Source: Eumeta japonica (taxonomy: Eukaryota; Arthropoda; Insecta; Lepidoptera; Psychidae). Taken from it: a stretch of DNA of 64,000 bases. Both the position numbers and the translations under genes were made by a program. The stretch's first letter is position 1; each line of letters starts with the position of its first letter. The stretch spans positions 682,001-746,000 of the forward strand of contig BGZK01000083.1 of assembly GCA_005406025.1 (NCBI GenBank), given 5' to 3'. Of this stretch, positions 1-12,060 are shown in pieces. Below the pieces are notes generated by a model, which did not search any database, was not told the origin of the DNA, and saw only the letters and a program-made list of their open reading frames with translations.

Positions 1-915
1 AAAATTGGTGAATCGCGTTTGAGTTTGTTTAAGCACTGGAGTTTGTATCAGACTTTGTGATCCTCAAACCCTGTATAAGCTTTGTTACGCTGACACAGTA
101 TTTAGATCATGATTTTTAAAACAAACCAAAACTCTGATTCAACGAATTCATAATGAGCGATATTGCTCTTACATTACTCCATATTCAGGGAATAGGGTTA
201 TATTAAAGATAGGGCATTTTAGTAATAATAACCTTTTAGAAAATATGGTTCCTTGTAAGCTGAACTTTGCATCTTTACTATTGGGAATTATTAAGAGTGT
301 AAGTATCATTTAGAGTAAATCAAAGTATCAAAGCTAGGTCTGACATTGCGTGCAGTTGCCTCTCACAAGAAAGCAAGCGTTCAATTGACATTACTCAGTC
401 TACAAGTCTACTAACTATTGGTTAATTCTTCTTAAACCAGTTAAAAAGACTCTGCCTTCATTACAAAAATTTACCACGTAGATACCTTCAATAATAAAAT
501 AATATGTAATAATACTGTTTGTAATAAGATCGTTTCGGCCAGTATAATTATGAATCCTTTTTATGTCAATTTAATAGCATTTAATTTAATAATTTGTGCA
601 TTACACAGCTATCCAATTTGTACTTCATTGAAAATCGACGTTGTGGCGTCATTCTGTGAAGTGTAGAGGTACTGCGACTGATGCTGTGTGAAGTTAATTT
701 TGATCACCGAGACACGTATAAGTTGTAATATAACGAGTATTGTAGTGACTGATAGGTATTTGGGTGAATTAAATATTTTCTTTTTTCTTTCACTATTCCA
801 AAACAAATTGATATACACTAAGAAGTAAACAATAATTGCGTATTCTTCTACAACTTAGTAATTAATTTATTTTTTCTACTCATCAATATGTAGGCACGAT
901 GTATGTGTTTACCGC
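1..915. other. AT-rich non-coding stretch
   Basis: No frame carries a recognisable motif and open frames are short and AT-biased. I see no repeat family that I can name. Probably intronic or intergenic DNA. Confidence 0.5.
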
Positions 916-954
916 GCAAGAAGGTAGGTAGGTGGTAGGTACCTACCTTCTTGC
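916..954. repeat. Perfect 15-bp inverted repeat (hairpin)
   Basis: The arms GCAAGAAGGTAGGTA and TACCTACCTTCTTGC are perfectly complementary around a 9-base loop. The arms are built from GGTA repeats, so slippage could have made them. No terminal repeat of a known element is visible beside it. Confidence 0.8.
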
Positions 955-2279
955 ACTTCAAATTTAACTCAACACATACCTATGAATAACAAACAATGAC
1001 CAAAATATTTTTTTGAATTCTCCTAAGTAAAATGAAATAAAAATATTAGACTACTTAAAAGTCAATCAAATTATTAACATAATATAATGTAGTTATAATT
1101 ATTGTTGTTTTTGGGGTCGGTGTCTGTTGCTAGAGATATATTGTATTGTCCTTGGCTAACACCAGCAGTTCGATAAAAGAAAAACTAAAAGTGTCAAGTG
1201 CGAAATAAATCTATTAACTTGGGCCTTGAGAATGAACGTAAAGCAACATATGTCTAAGTTGAAAAAGGTATATGGATTTTAAATGGTTTAATGCAATTAG
1301 AATAAAATTAAAACATATATATTTTGAGAGAAAATAAGTTAAAAGTCTCTAAATAATATATTTAATTTTATTAATTGCGATTACCCTTTATGAAATGCTC
1401 AAATTATAAGGCTCGGATAAATAAAAAAAAAACAAATAAAATACGTTTATTTAGAAAGGTAGAGAGATAATAAAAAAGAATTATATAAATAGAGTTTCCG
1501 TAATTTTATTCTCGTCGTAGAAAATTATACTATGATAGAGAATACCCGGTTCCCGAATAAATTTCGTAAATTTTTTTTAATTAAAAGGGACTCAGCCCTC
1601 CGACTTCGTCCTTTGTCATTTTAATTCGACAAACTTTTTCGTTGTCTGTTCATTCATTGTGATTCTAATTTCTTATTTTTTAATTTTCAATTCGGTCTTT
1701 ATACATTTTTGCCTTCATTTATTAATCGGGGTTGGAGTTTAATACATAATTAATTGAGTTTCGATGTTTCAGAAAGACATTGCATAATTATAATGCACAT
1801 TCCAATACAATAAAGTTGTAGAAATAAAATCGTTTATTTAATCTAAAGTTGCCTATTAAGAAGAGAAATGGTGGCCGGTTGCTCAGAGTTTTATTTCAGA
1901 ATTTAAATTTATTAAAAACTTTTTAAAATTACTGGATTTATTACTAGAGTCCTTATAATAATATAACTAATAAAATAAATTATATACTGTTAATTGTTAG
2001 TGGTGTATGATATAGATTATCTTGCTTTTCCACTAATGTGGGTTTTTCACAATCCTAACTCCAATCACACCTTTTGCTTCTTGCTTGACACAGCTTAAAC
2101 AGCTTAACTTCATATATTTTTTTAAATTTTTCTTAATTTATTTTGTTAATCGTCAATACTAAATTCGTGTATTGAAAATGTGACTTTTACTTACAAGACA
2201 CTTTTGATTAGTTCAATAAGTAACTTATATTACTTATCTGTTGCCTGACATCACGTACTTATCTAACAACACATATCTG
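955..2279. other. AT-rich non-coding stretch
   Basis: No coding motif, transposon end or tandem array recognised. Poly-A and poly-T runs are common. Confidence 0.45.
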
Positions 2280-2650
2280 GCAGGCGGCGCAGTCTTCGCG
2301 GCGTTTGACTTACAAATCGGGCATAAAACTTTAGCACGAGCAGTTCCTTAGAAGATTTGTCGTTTCGCCAGAAGTCGGAATAACATATGAAACATCTGGA
2401 GAAACGAGACGAATCTAGACCGCCTGTCGATTTTTAGACTAAGCTAAGCTCTAACACTAGACGACAAATAGGTGATATCTCCTTGCATGAACCGAATGAT
2501 ATATTTGGTGACGCTGCGACGCCGACGCAGAAAAAAAGCAGAATTTAGACAAATCCGTTTCACGATCCGAATAGGTATTGCCTATTTATCGATCGCTCGT
2601 GATCGGGTGTAAGTGTAGGCGTAAAAGCGAGGTTTCGGAGAGAAGATTAA
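2280..2650. promoter_or_regulatory. GC-elevated island, candidate conserved regulatory DNA
   Basis: Base composition rises sharply compared with both flanks, CpG dinucleotides are frequent, and no reading frame stays open or resembles a transposon protein. Repeat families are absent from it although they start at about 2700. That pattern suits an enhancer-like conserved element. It is inferred from composition only. Confidence 0.3.
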
Positions 2651-2699
2651 ATAAATCTTTAAATTGTGTCGGAACACAAATAAATCGTTCAAATTTTGT

Positions 2700-3530
2700 A
2701 ATATATTATTATATCTATGCTGATATTATTAAAGGGTAGAGATTGTTTGTGTTTATAACTGCTTATCTTAGGAACTATTAAGCCGATTAAACAAATAAAC
2801 ATCTTTTTTATATTAGATAGCTGATTAATTTATGAAGGTTAAATAGCTACACGATTTTTTAATACAATTTTTTAAATCTGTTATTTTTCAGGATTTAGCT
2901 GTGACATCGAAGATTATGGGAAGTCAGTTTATTTTTTAGTGATTCATCCTTTTGTTTTTCTCTGTAACTTGTGGATGTTATTTAGATGCACTTAACAATT
3001 TAAATAATATGTGCATAAAACAAACGTGCATGATTCAGAGGGAACGCGGGCAAAACCGTGAAATTCAACTAGATTTATCACATAAATAATTAACCGTTAC
3101 TACATCACGTTTTAATTCTACGATTACGTATATAATATTACATTGCCTGGGTTTAATTCTTCAGATGAATATTTCGAATTTATCATGGGAATAGTAACTT
3201 GTAATTTAATTCCAATCCGGCATGTAGCATTTGATAGAAAATTGATAGAAAATCTTGTAAATTTTACGGCTAACGTCTGCGAATTGAATTACACGTAATA
3301 TATAGAAAACCTAACAGAATAGATTATATTATCGCTATTTTTAAAACTGGTCACTTCTAACACGCCAATCTATCAATCTACTACATCAACTTCCATGGGG
3401 TTGTCGCAGGTAACTTCAGCGTAGTTCGGGGAAACATATATACATTTTCCCTCTTCGAAGTCAGATCACAGAAGATTTGTTGATTCATAGAAAATAAATA
3501 CGGCATAACGTGAGGACAGCTAGTAAATAA
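2700..3530 (+). repeat. Lepidopteran dispersed repeat, diverged copy
   Basis: It begins with the typical head (a 'taaagggtagagattgtttg' stretch followed by 'cttatcttaggaactattaa', related to the familiar 'atctcaggaactactggtcc'). It ends with 'ggacagctagtaaataata', matching the 'gcaacagctagt' tail known from moth and butterfly repeats. It has no coding capacity. The assignment rests on remembered motifs. Confidence 0.5.
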
Positions 3531-4177
3531 TAAAATTACATAGGGTAAGTAGTAAAATTGCTTGCAGCTCGATTTATGTCTTTAGGAACATCGTATACTT
3601 TAGTTTATTTAACGAGGCTTTCAAACGAGTATGAAAATACGAGTTAGGTTTTATTGCTAAAGTTTCCTCTCAATAATAAGTATCAACACGAAATACGTAC
3701 CGAGGAACTATCAGGAAAACTATTAATATAAAAGGGTCCGTGATACATTTAGTTACGATTTCCATTTTGTATATCTAAACAATTTGCAAATTCAATTTGA
3801 CCAATGCGCCGGTCAGTTTTCGGCGAGGACGTGCGGGCCGAGGGTCGTAATTTCTAGACCAACTTTATTACGTTTCGTTAAATTCGCGTAAGTACTTAAT
3901 GGAATCGTGAGACCCTTTTTGTAGTACGCATTTTAGTCTAACATGTTAATAATTGTATTTGAATGCAGTAGTTTAACTAAGTTCACACGCAGGATCGGTC
4001 GCTTTTTCGTATAAATATACGTTTTAATTAAAAAACAATTGCTACACAACGAAAAGGATGGACGTCAATAACTTTAGTAATTTTCCCCGTAAATAAAGGA
4101 AAATTCTATAAAGTACAGAACCCAATTAATATAGTTTTTCAATACTAGACTATACACTCTGTGCGTTTTGGATAATA
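3531..4177. other. Non-coding, with a small GC-rich patch
   Basis: About 3790-3870 is GC- and CpG-rich ('gcgccggtcagttttcggcg') inside AT-rich sequence and carries no open frame. The rest shows nothing recognisable. Confidence 0.4.
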
Positions 4178-5257
4178 TTAGGTTGAGGAAAAAAGTTTTC
4201 TCGTATTTTATAAGTAAAAAGTTGCAGTAAAAGCTCTCTGGTTGTGCTGTTTGCATCTGGCTATTTTTAATACTATTAAATAGGCGACATTTAAAAAAAA
4301 AGAAAAATAAGAAGTATAATAAAAATGGTGTCCCGCCATTTTTCTAATGTTTTTCTATCCACCAAAATGAGGGAATTTAATGTAGAAATTCGATAAATTT
4401 TGAAGTTTTATTACGAAAAAGCAAAAAATGCAACACAAGCCGCGGACAATTTTTTGATATATATGGACCTAATGCAGTGTCGGTAGGAGTAGCACAAAAT
4501 TGGTTCAAGCATTTTCAATCTGATAATTTTGATGTCAATGATAAACCTCGCTCTGGTTAACCTATTAAGGGTAAAGTCTATACCATCTTGGAAAAAGTAG
4601 AGCAAGATTGGCATATTAGTTCTTATAACATAACTGAAGAGTTAGGGATTGACCACAAAACAGTTACGACCATTTGAAAAGAGCTAAATATACAAAAAAG
4701 CTCGATACATAGGTTCCACACGAGCTCACTGAAAGAAATCTAATGAATATTGAAACGTAAGTGAACAGAACGTTTTTGAAAAGATTGATCACTAGTTCAT
4801 AGTTAAAAGGTAAGCAAGCTCACAGCGAAACCCGAATTGACGAGCAGTTAGTTGATGCTATGTGTATGGTTGGGATTGGAAGGGCCTTATTCATTACGAG
4901 CTTTTATCACCGGAAAAAATCCTCAATTCACATCTTTACTCTCAAAAGCTGATGAGATTCAAGCAAGAAGTACAGAAAAAATGGCCGGAATTGATGAACA
5001 GAAAGGGTGTGATTTTTCACCACTCGGCAAATATTGAGGAAGTTTGATTGGGAAATGTTAATGCATTCACCATATAGCCCTGACCTTGCACTCTCAGCTC
5101 TTAATCTGTTATAGTCTCTTCAGAATTTTCTAGGTAATGGTAGGAAAACATCAAGAGAGGATTGTCAAAACTACTTGTTGCAGTTTTTTGATAAGATGTC
5201 CAAAAAAATATCATGAAGTTGTATATAAGATACGAATAAACTTTTTCCCCGACCTTA
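4178..5257 (+). mobile_element. mariner element, defective copy
   Basis: The left end TTAGGTTGAGGAAAAAAGTT and the right end (reverse complement starting TAAGGTCGGGGAAAAAGTTT) are imperfect terminal inverted repeats of mariner type, each flanked by TA. The copy is about 1.08 kb, against the 1.3 kb usual for mariner, so some 200 bp is missing internally. The enclosed transposase is broken. The sequence TTAGGTNGGGGAAAAAGTTT resembles the cecropia/moth group of mariners, by memory. Confidence 0.88.
4367..5150 (+). pseudogene. mariner transposase, DD34D type, decayed
   Basis: In life this enzyme cuts and pastes mariner at TA sites. The first Met codon is at 4367. Visible pieces include the N-terminal helix-turn-helix segment (ILKFYYEKAKNATQAA), the segment AQNWFKHFQS followed by a KPRSG linker, then WDWKGLIHYELLSP, RKGVIFHH and finally HSPYSPDLA. 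Each lies in a frame broken by stops or shifts: a TAA after about nine codons, a shift near 4460, TGA and TAA codons in the second helical region, and a shift near 4860. The catalytic segment after SPDLA, normally followed by a conserved Asp, here reads LSALN, so the third catalytic Asp is gone. It cannot make active enzyme. Confidence 0.88.
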
Positions 5258-6019
5258 TATTTCATACTTTTAGTAATTATCTTCGTTTTTATTTATAATT
5301 AGAAATTAAACATTATCGATTTTTTTCAAAAATTGATCATTTTTGTAGTTGTTATTTTTTTTACATCAGAGCAATCTCCTAACACTGTCTTTTACATATA
5401 TGATTACAGTAACTACATCTTGGACGTCGCTACGTCATTGATTTGATAATAATAACGAGAACTTAGATTAACTATTTTTATTGTTTTCATAAATAATTAA
5501 TGGTAATATTATTTCTTTTGTTAACTTGTTAACTTACTTGTAAGCTTACCTTATTAAATTTGATATTTCTTGTCACATTCATATTGAAATATTTGACTTT
5601 ATTTGGCTTTAATATTAATTATAAATAGCCTTAGTTAATATGTACATGAATAAAAACCAAAAATACTTCAAAATATGTATAACCTTCCTTTTATTGTTAT
5701 TAGGCAATTAATACGACTCAATCACTTTATGTGGTTGATGATATTACCATAGATAGATATGGCAATATATAGTTTTGTATGACAAACATACTAATGACAA
5801 GCACCAAAAAAAATTGTCAAATTATTTAAATTAAGAGAAAATAAGACGCGACGTCAAAATGTTTAAATAGACTATAGATTTTTCACTGGAAATCATTGAA
5901 AATCTGATGTAAATTAAGACAGGGTAGCGTATATTTTGCTATTAGGAAAAAATTCAAAATGATAGACAAACATCACTGATGCATCGGACGGATCATTCGT
6001 TTACGATCCGATTTCATTT
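5258..6019. other. AT-rich non-coding stretch
   Basis: Nothing recognised. Short open frames only. Confidence 0.45.
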
Positions 6020-6190
6020 GATAGGATTTTTAACGGACCAAACGAGCGTAGGAGCTACCAGAGAGTAGATAGTCACCGTCGTCCATGGACTATCACCCGC
6101 AGCACCGAGGGAATCGCTAGTGCATTTTCAGCTTTCTAGGAAGGAATGGGCACTTTTGTTGAAGATCCCATTGTATTTAGTACCGATCTG
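6020..6190 (+). repeat. Lepidopteran 'cgttgccggccttt' repeat fragment, copy 1
   Basis: The run 'gagtagatagtcaccgtcg' followed by 'gggaatcgctagtgcatttt' matches the second copy at 13620-13800 in order and spacing. Both resemble a SINE- or MITE-like moth repeat with the core 'aggaatcacaagtgcgttg'. No open frame is expected or seen. Confidence 0.5.
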
Positions 6191-7525
6191 ATGCAATGTG
6201 TTTCATATATCGAAAAACTAGCTTTTTGTATTAGGATCAAGAAGTTGTAGCACTCTATTGGATCGATGATCCTTAGGCGTTCCGTAAACGAGAGCTCTAT
6301 CATGTTTACGAGATAGAATTATGATCTTCGAGTACGCCTGCGCACAGCATCCATACAAAACGACGAAACGAGTTCACGAAACTGTAAAAAAGATACGACG
6401 CTGACTGGCGCCGTGCCTTGCATTCAGTCTGCCAGTTCAGTTGACTTCAATTTGTTTTAAATATTGACAGAGTAATCTGGTGTAAACGGATAAATTTCAC
6501 CAAGTAGTGCTTTTGTCTATGGCACTGCGATTATATGACGAGAATAAAAAACGAGAGCGATCGCTCAATACATCTTTTGCTGTGTATATTGAAATTAACT
6601 GAATTTAACAGCTTCCAAATGTTATAAATCGAAATTATGTTTAAACAAAATTGTGCAATCGTTTCCATAAACATTTGTGAATACATAGTCAGAATCAAAT
6701 TTTCGTATAAATTCGTGTTTATTAAATATTTCACCCTTTTAGATTTAATTTCCCTTTACATAATTTGCGACGTCGCTGCAGCGGTCTCGATTCTGATCAA
6801 ATAAATAGACGTAATTCTTCGAGGATAAATCAAAGGGAAAGAAATTAAATCCTACTCATTGACGTAACGCTATTAATAGAAGAGGTTTCTTGATAGGCAA
6901 TGGCGATGCGCCTATCAATTGGAAATATTACGAGATTTTTGAATCGAATGAAATTTCAGGACAAATTCCCCTGTTACGAAAATTTTCCTTTTGGAAACTA
7001 TACGAGCGAAATTTTGTCTTTTGCTTAGATTATTTTTACAGCTTATGAGCCATTCATAAATAAAGCGGTACAAAAAGAATTAACTTACCAGTTGGTTGAA
7101 AAAAATCAATAGAATATACATATAAGCAAATTAATGCAATGTTTAAGAAAAAAAACGAAAGAAAAGTAAGTTGGCAATTTCTGTTCTTGTTGTATTAAAA
7201 AATGTTTACTTTGAATTTCCATGTAACAAATGAGTTTTTGAAAAAAATTACGGAGTTCCATCTTGCAATATATTATTCTCATGGTGATATAATGGTATAC
7301 GTGGCTCAAAAAAAAAAGCAGTAGCAGCCAAAAAAACGCAAAGAAAAAGCATGTATGTGTACTCGTATAAGAATTTCTTATATGTGCAAAAACCGCCTGT
7401 CACATTAAACACCTACTGAATGTAACAAAACTCTCTCCAGAGATCAACCTACATGCAGATAGATGATGATTAAGGTAATGTTCGGAGAATCGAGCAATGA
7501 ATCTTTAACTTAAGTCCAGCCAAAA
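6191..7525. other. 3' flank of the host exon, mostly non-coding
   Basis: For a minus-strand gene ending at 7526 this would hold the 3' untranslated region and beyond. A possible distant poly-A signal is the 'tttatt' at about 6717 (AATAAA on the minus strand). A GC-elevated patch at 6740-6960 with CpGs has no open frame and may be conserved regulatory DNA. Confidence 0.35.
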
Positions 7526-7661
7526 TCACTCGCTGTGTTCGTCGGAGACTATTTTAAGCCTTCGGTCATAGACGTGTTCATCGGAATGGTGGCGACGGTA
7601 GTTAGCAACCTCCGACTCGTATTGGGCCAGTGTGGGGGGCCTTGGGTCCAAGCTGTCGAAT
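7526..7661 (-). CDS. Terminal coding exon of an unidentified host gene
   Basis: Read on the minus strand, a textbook acceptor (a T-rich tract ending TTATTTCAG) is followed by one nucleotide completing a split codon, then 44 codons and a TGA stop. The peptide begins FDSLDPRPPTLAQYESEV and ends DRRLKIVSDEHSE. It is hydrophilic, charged and His-rich, with no membrane segment. Codon third positions are GC-rich, unlike the surrounding AT-rich DNA, and the opposite strand is not convincingly coding. The incoming intron is phase 2. I do not recognise the protein. The tail looks like a disordered C-terminus. Upstream exons should lie at higher coordinates. Confidence 0.72.
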
Positions 7662-7975
7662 CTGAAATAAAAAAAATATTAAACAAAAAACACAACTAAG
7701 AAAAGGCTAAACTAAAAAAAAACCCGTGCGTGTGCTTATGTATACGCTCGTGAAAAGTAATACTTCTTTGGTATATTAAAAAAAAAATGTTTTTATTCAC
7801 AATAAAATAATAAGAGAACTGGAGTGGAGTAGTCTATTAGGTTGATAAAGTTTAATTGAAATTTGAAAAATTAAATAAAAATAATATTTATTTTATTATA
7901 TAAAGTGTAATATCGATCTTATCTTTTTATTCGACATTAAAATAATTATTAAGCACAAAATTGGAATGTTTTAAC
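7662..7975. other. Intron sequence next to the host terminal exon
   Basis: Very A-rich and T-rich. It contains the polypyrimidine tract of the acceptor on the minus strand. Nothing else seen. Confidence 0.5.
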
Positions 7976-8140
7976 GTTATTTTGTTGCCATCGTCCATTT
8001 TGCATTCAGCTACACAAAACTCAGAGTAATGACCTCGATAGTATAGTCCATATTTTGATAAATGGCAACTCCTCCAGCTCGACTGTTTAACACATCAGTT
8101 ATTAGCGATTTGAAGTCGCTCGTTAAACCGCTTGCGAGCA
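7976..8140 (-). pseudogene. Non-LTR retrotransposon endonuclease scrap
   Basis: The minus strand encodes SRAGGVAIYQNMDYTIEVIT, then after a one-base shift CVAECKMDDGNKIT. The GGVAIY block followed by a 'VECKL.DG' block is the middle of the AP-endonuclease-like domain that nicks target DNA in many non-LTR elements. The preceding DFKSLITDVLN fits the same domain. No reverse transcriptase follows, so this is a short fossil inside the presumed intron. The element family is not certain. Confidence 0.6.
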
Positions 8141-9299
8141 ACTTCATACTGTAGTTTTCGTGTTCCCCCGATAAAATTTAACTCTCATCATTTTTTCACA
8201 ACGCAACAAAAAAAGTATTACTTCAAAGACAGAAAAGTGAACTAAAAAGATAGAATCAAGATGTTGTAAAAAAATATGCAACCAAATATGATATGTATTT
8301 GCAATTGGAGGCATAAATGTAGCGAGAGCCACAGCAAGTAAGGATACAGAAATCCGACTGTAAACAATCATCATATATGATTGGATGATATTTTACATCA
8401 TATTGTTTTCATTTCATTAGATCACTTTTATAAATACGGTTTTATTTTTAATTTATGCTAATTACTGCTTTTTATTTCAGTTATAACAATATATTAGAAT
8501 TTTTCAGTCATTAGTGGTGTCAACATCCTGTTTCGTTGTAATAATCGTAATAAATTTCTTTTAGCGATATGTCATTGTTAATTAATTGTTAATCAATTTT
8601 GTTAATTCAGCTGGTGTTATCGTTGAGTAGGTGTTGTTGCTGTAAAACAACATAGGAAACATCATTTTAATGTTGAAAGACTTTTGCAATAGACAGTGTG
8701 TTACTCAATATGGTGTGCAATTTTTTTTCTTCTCTACCGCCGTTTTGTAATTTATGGCCGCAATATTCAGATTTTCTAAAAGCAAAACCTATAGCCATTG
8801 CATAGTTTGATCGAAATCTATCCAGATCTTCGAATATTTCGAGGGTATAATGAATTCTACCTGGGTACTAGCCAAAAACATAACCTTGTGTTTACTGTCA
8901 TTCAGTAAGGTAAAAACCACTGTAAGCGGGCAAAGAGGACCTTGGAAAATTAATTAAGATTACGTGAGTAGTCAAAATAGTTGTCAGAAGGTGTGTTAAT
9001 TTCATTTTATTATTGGAATTGTCATTTCCAATTGCTTCAAAACATAGAAGTTATTTATATTTTTAGGAAGCTGTTAAGATACCCTACTAGATACATTTAG
9101 AAAAAAAAAAAATAATTAAGACTCCTAATTTAGTGCCAAAATCCTTTGTATCGGTTTTTCTTACTCTAATATCTCCAGTGACACTCAGGTCAACCAGATA
9201 AATCTAATGACGTATAGCTTACAGAAATTTGTTCACGAGTTTAATAGCTACAAAGGAACATAGGAATAGACAAACATACGTGTCAAATATATAAACCTA
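8141..9299. other. AT-rich non-coding stretch
   Basis: No recognisable gene. The region near 8800-8870 ('gatcgaaatctatccagat') hints at a decayed dispersed repeat, but the match is too weak to call. Confidence 0.4.
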
Positions 9300-9910
9300 T
9301 TTTTGGGTCTCGCCGCAATTGGAAAAAAAGTTTGTGGTGGGGAAATTATTGTCTCTGCAATGCGGTGGTGAAACCTCTCACAATAAGACGATGTTTAGTG
9401 TCTTTTAAAAAGTTCTAGACGGGTAGGCTCGCGCACATCTGTGGTTAGCAAACACGAAACTACCAACGGAAACGCAATCGGCCATCGCGTTTATGAGAAC
9501 ATTTCGCACGTCTACGAAAAGCTCGCAGCTTCGTTGTATCCTAGGCCCGCGTTGATTTGCTCGCCGGCCCTAATGGCATCACGAGAGCAGACGGAACCAG
9601 ATAACGATATTAGTTGTGAATTCGGAGACGGCGCCGAAAGGGCATCCTTTAAAACAAATTAAACGAATTAATTCCGAGCTCCGCCCTATAATAAGTTCGC
9701 TGCGCGGCCGATACAGACTTTTAAAGTAATTTTAACTCGGGAACTTTTGGTGCGTTTTATTAAGTGAAAGCTTGGAATTTCCCCAACTGTCCGCCCTACT
9801 GTCTGTCTGTCGTCGACGGGACTCCGGATAGGGAGGGATGGGGCGAGGGGGATGGGGGAAGGAAGTTGGTCTCGTTTCGGTTATTAAAAAAGTTTCTTGT
9901 GCCCTCGCAT
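9300..9910. promoter_or_regulatory. Large GC-elevated island, candidate cis-regulatory module
   Basis: About 600 bp with near-balanced composition, many CpGs and short motifs such as 'ttttattaagtg' (Hox/Abd-B-like) and 'aattaaacgaattaatt' (homeodomain-like). It contains an open frame of 73 codons (9441-9662) with no known domain and no splice context. It is free of the repeat families that crowd the window. I favour a conserved non-coding element over a gene. Confidence 0.35.
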
Positions 9911-10303
9911 TGCTAAGTGTATTGGTTAAATGTAAACAAGATTAAAAATTGGATTGTAAATAAGGATCAAGCCAATTTTCTGCCTTGAATCTAAAGCTAA
10001 GCTTGTAGTTGGTTAGAGTCTCGAATTTTATTGTGTCCTATTAGAATGGACGGTTGTCAGTTTGACACACTTCGGTGATCTGTGGCTAAGTACGATCCAC
10101 AAATAAAGTACACTTAATAATTAAGTTTGTTAGCTGTTTGAAATATATTAATACTGTAAAGATATTGCATAGTTAATCATGTGAAGTGGTCCAGCGTAAT
10201 GCTTAAACGATTTTCGTTTTAGACCGACCATAATTGGTTCTATTTGTAAGCGCTGCTGTAGAGTGGGAGTAGGTATCGATTGAGGTCCTATTTTTTCGAA
10301 GTC
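9911..10303. other. Non-coding stretch
   Basis: No coding or repeat signature identified. Confidence 0.4.
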
Positions 10304-10487
10304 GCTAAACTGTGATCACCACGAAAATTCTACGAAAAGATTTTAGGGCGTTTCGCTTCAACACTGCACTGCTCACCTTTAAAATTTTTCTTAGAAGGTA
10401 GCCCTTCATCTGAGCAGGGTGAGGTGGTATGTTGAATTTAAACACGGTCATGTTTCTCTCTATGGTGAACTTCGTGAATTTCAATCT
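10304..10487 (-). pseudogene. Unidentified minus-strand open frame, probably element-derived
   Basis: An open frame of about 58 codons runs between stops, with an ATG at 10451. It contains NIPPHPAQMKGYLLRKILK and then SAVLKRNALKSFRRIF, which read like real protein. A segment inside it (10371-10403) is bracketed by an acceptor-like CTGCTCAG and a GTGAGC donor, so a tiny exon is conceivable. Its position beside an RTE relic makes a transposon origin more likely. I do not recognise it. Confidence 0.25.
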
Positions 10488-10689
10488 TCAACTACATTCA
10501 CTCTGTAACAAACTGTTACAAATTTCGTATCAATGAATAGCATATTGGAAGAGCGATGTGTGAAAAAAATCCCGCCCATGTGCTAATAGAATGTACTATA
10601 TAAAGATAATAAATTGTACGGTAAACCGGGTCACACAGTGAGTGACCTTATCACTGCACAATGGACTTGTTAAAATATTTCTATTTATT

Positions 10690-12060
10690 TCATTTTAAAA
10701 TATCACGTCTATTTCCCAGAACCGTAGACAGAGACCATAAAACTTCTACAAGGTAGCGAGTTTTGCATATCTTTTGTGATTTCCTGGCGTACATCAATAG
10801 TTTCACAAGAGCTCGTCAATTTTGGGTGTTGAAATGTTTTAGGGCGACCCTTGTACACACTTTACAACTTTGTGTTGTCAGTCTAATTTCATTCATCCTT
10901 TCAGAGTGGCTAGACCATCATAACGTTCCCTTTTCTACTTTAGTCACTATATCTTCTTTCAAAACACACCATTTGCTGATAAATCTGTTCCCATAGTTAT
11001 TTTTGACATACTATTATGCAGGGTTCACATTTCAACTGCATTGATTTTGCTTTCATGTTTCGTTTTCTACATCCAAGTTTCACTACCAAACGTAAACGTA
11101 AAGGACTGGAACTCTTCTACTGCAGCTAAATGCGCTTGCTGTATATGACAGTACGCAAAGGTGCTATTTTTTATTTCCTGCATTCAATGTATTTTTAATA
11201 TCGTTATAATGTTATTCGCCATTTACAGTGGTATCTCAATAACTCGACCCTCGTTAAGTCGAAATCCTCAGTAAGTCGAAAAAAATTGCCATTCCCTTCT
11301 GATGAACCCTTAAATTACGCGGTATCTCGAATTATTTAGACTTTGTAACTCGAACAAAATGTTATTTCCCACGAAGTATTGATAATACATATTTATACTC
11401 TATAACTCGAATTTCAAAAAGGAGATTACGAAGTCGTAGTTGCTAAAATATAATGACGTTTTACTTGGAATTCCCCGGAAAATAGTTATGAATTCCAAAA
11501 TTAATGTTCGGGTTCGGGGCTTCCAATCTAGTGTTTTTGTATTGTATGCGTGCAATGAAACAATACATTCATAAAACTTTCTAAGTAACACAGCTGTGAG
11601 CTTGTTTGTTCCTTATAGACACAGTCATATGTATCTCGAAGTTCTTGTTAAGTCGAAAACTCGTTAATTCGATTTTTTTTTGCATTTCCTTTGACATTCG
11701 AGTTATTGAGAATCCACTATATTAACAAACTACTCAAGCTAACAAGTAACTTCACTTGTTTAACTCTTTCACCTCCCATAAATTTAGACAAGCTTTCGCT
11801 TATTTCGAATACTACGATCTTAGACTCACTTACGTTTACTTTTTTAATACAATCTTTTTAATAAAATTTACTGTTTTAATACAATCATTCATTTTAGTTA
11901 CAATCGCCTGCACATCACGCGTCAAATGTACAGATATCATGGTATACAGAAGGCCTTTGGCCGATAGCTTCTTGCTCTTTGTCGATACGCATAGTCTTTC
12001 AAATCATACGTACATGAATTTATTGAAAGTGATAATTGTGGTGTGTGTCTGGCTGTGTCG
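10690..12060 (-). pseudogene. RTE-like non-LTR reverse transcriptase, decayed and interrupted
   Basis: On the minus strand, pieces of the C-terminal half of an RTE-type polyprotein appear in order. Near 12000 are FNKFMYV, then STKSKKLSAKGLLY (the region of the YADD box, here lost), then TKMNDCIK. After a shift come KVNVSESKIVVFEISES and GGERVKQVK. Beyond the inserted MITE come DIKNTLNAGNKK, GSETWM, KINAVEM, VEKGT and ERMNEIRLT. These match the palm, thumb and C-terminal segments of moth RTE elements. Multiple stops and frameshifts show it is long dead. The 494-bp MITE at 11226-11719 splits it. Confidence 0.78.
11226..11719. mobile_element. Tigger/pogo-like MITE 1
   Basis: Terminal inverted repeats: left CAGTGGTATCTCAATAACTC; right, reverse-complemented, TAGTGGATTCTCAATAACTC. 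Both sides carry a TA duplication (11224-11225 and 11720-11721). CAGTGG-type ends with TA targets are characteristic of pogo/Tigger elements. Subterminal DNA repeats the words 'aactcga' and 'taagtcga' several times on both sides, like arrayed transposase-binding sites. No transposase is encoded, so it is non-autonomous. It lies inside the RTE relic and is therefore younger. Confidence 0.82.
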
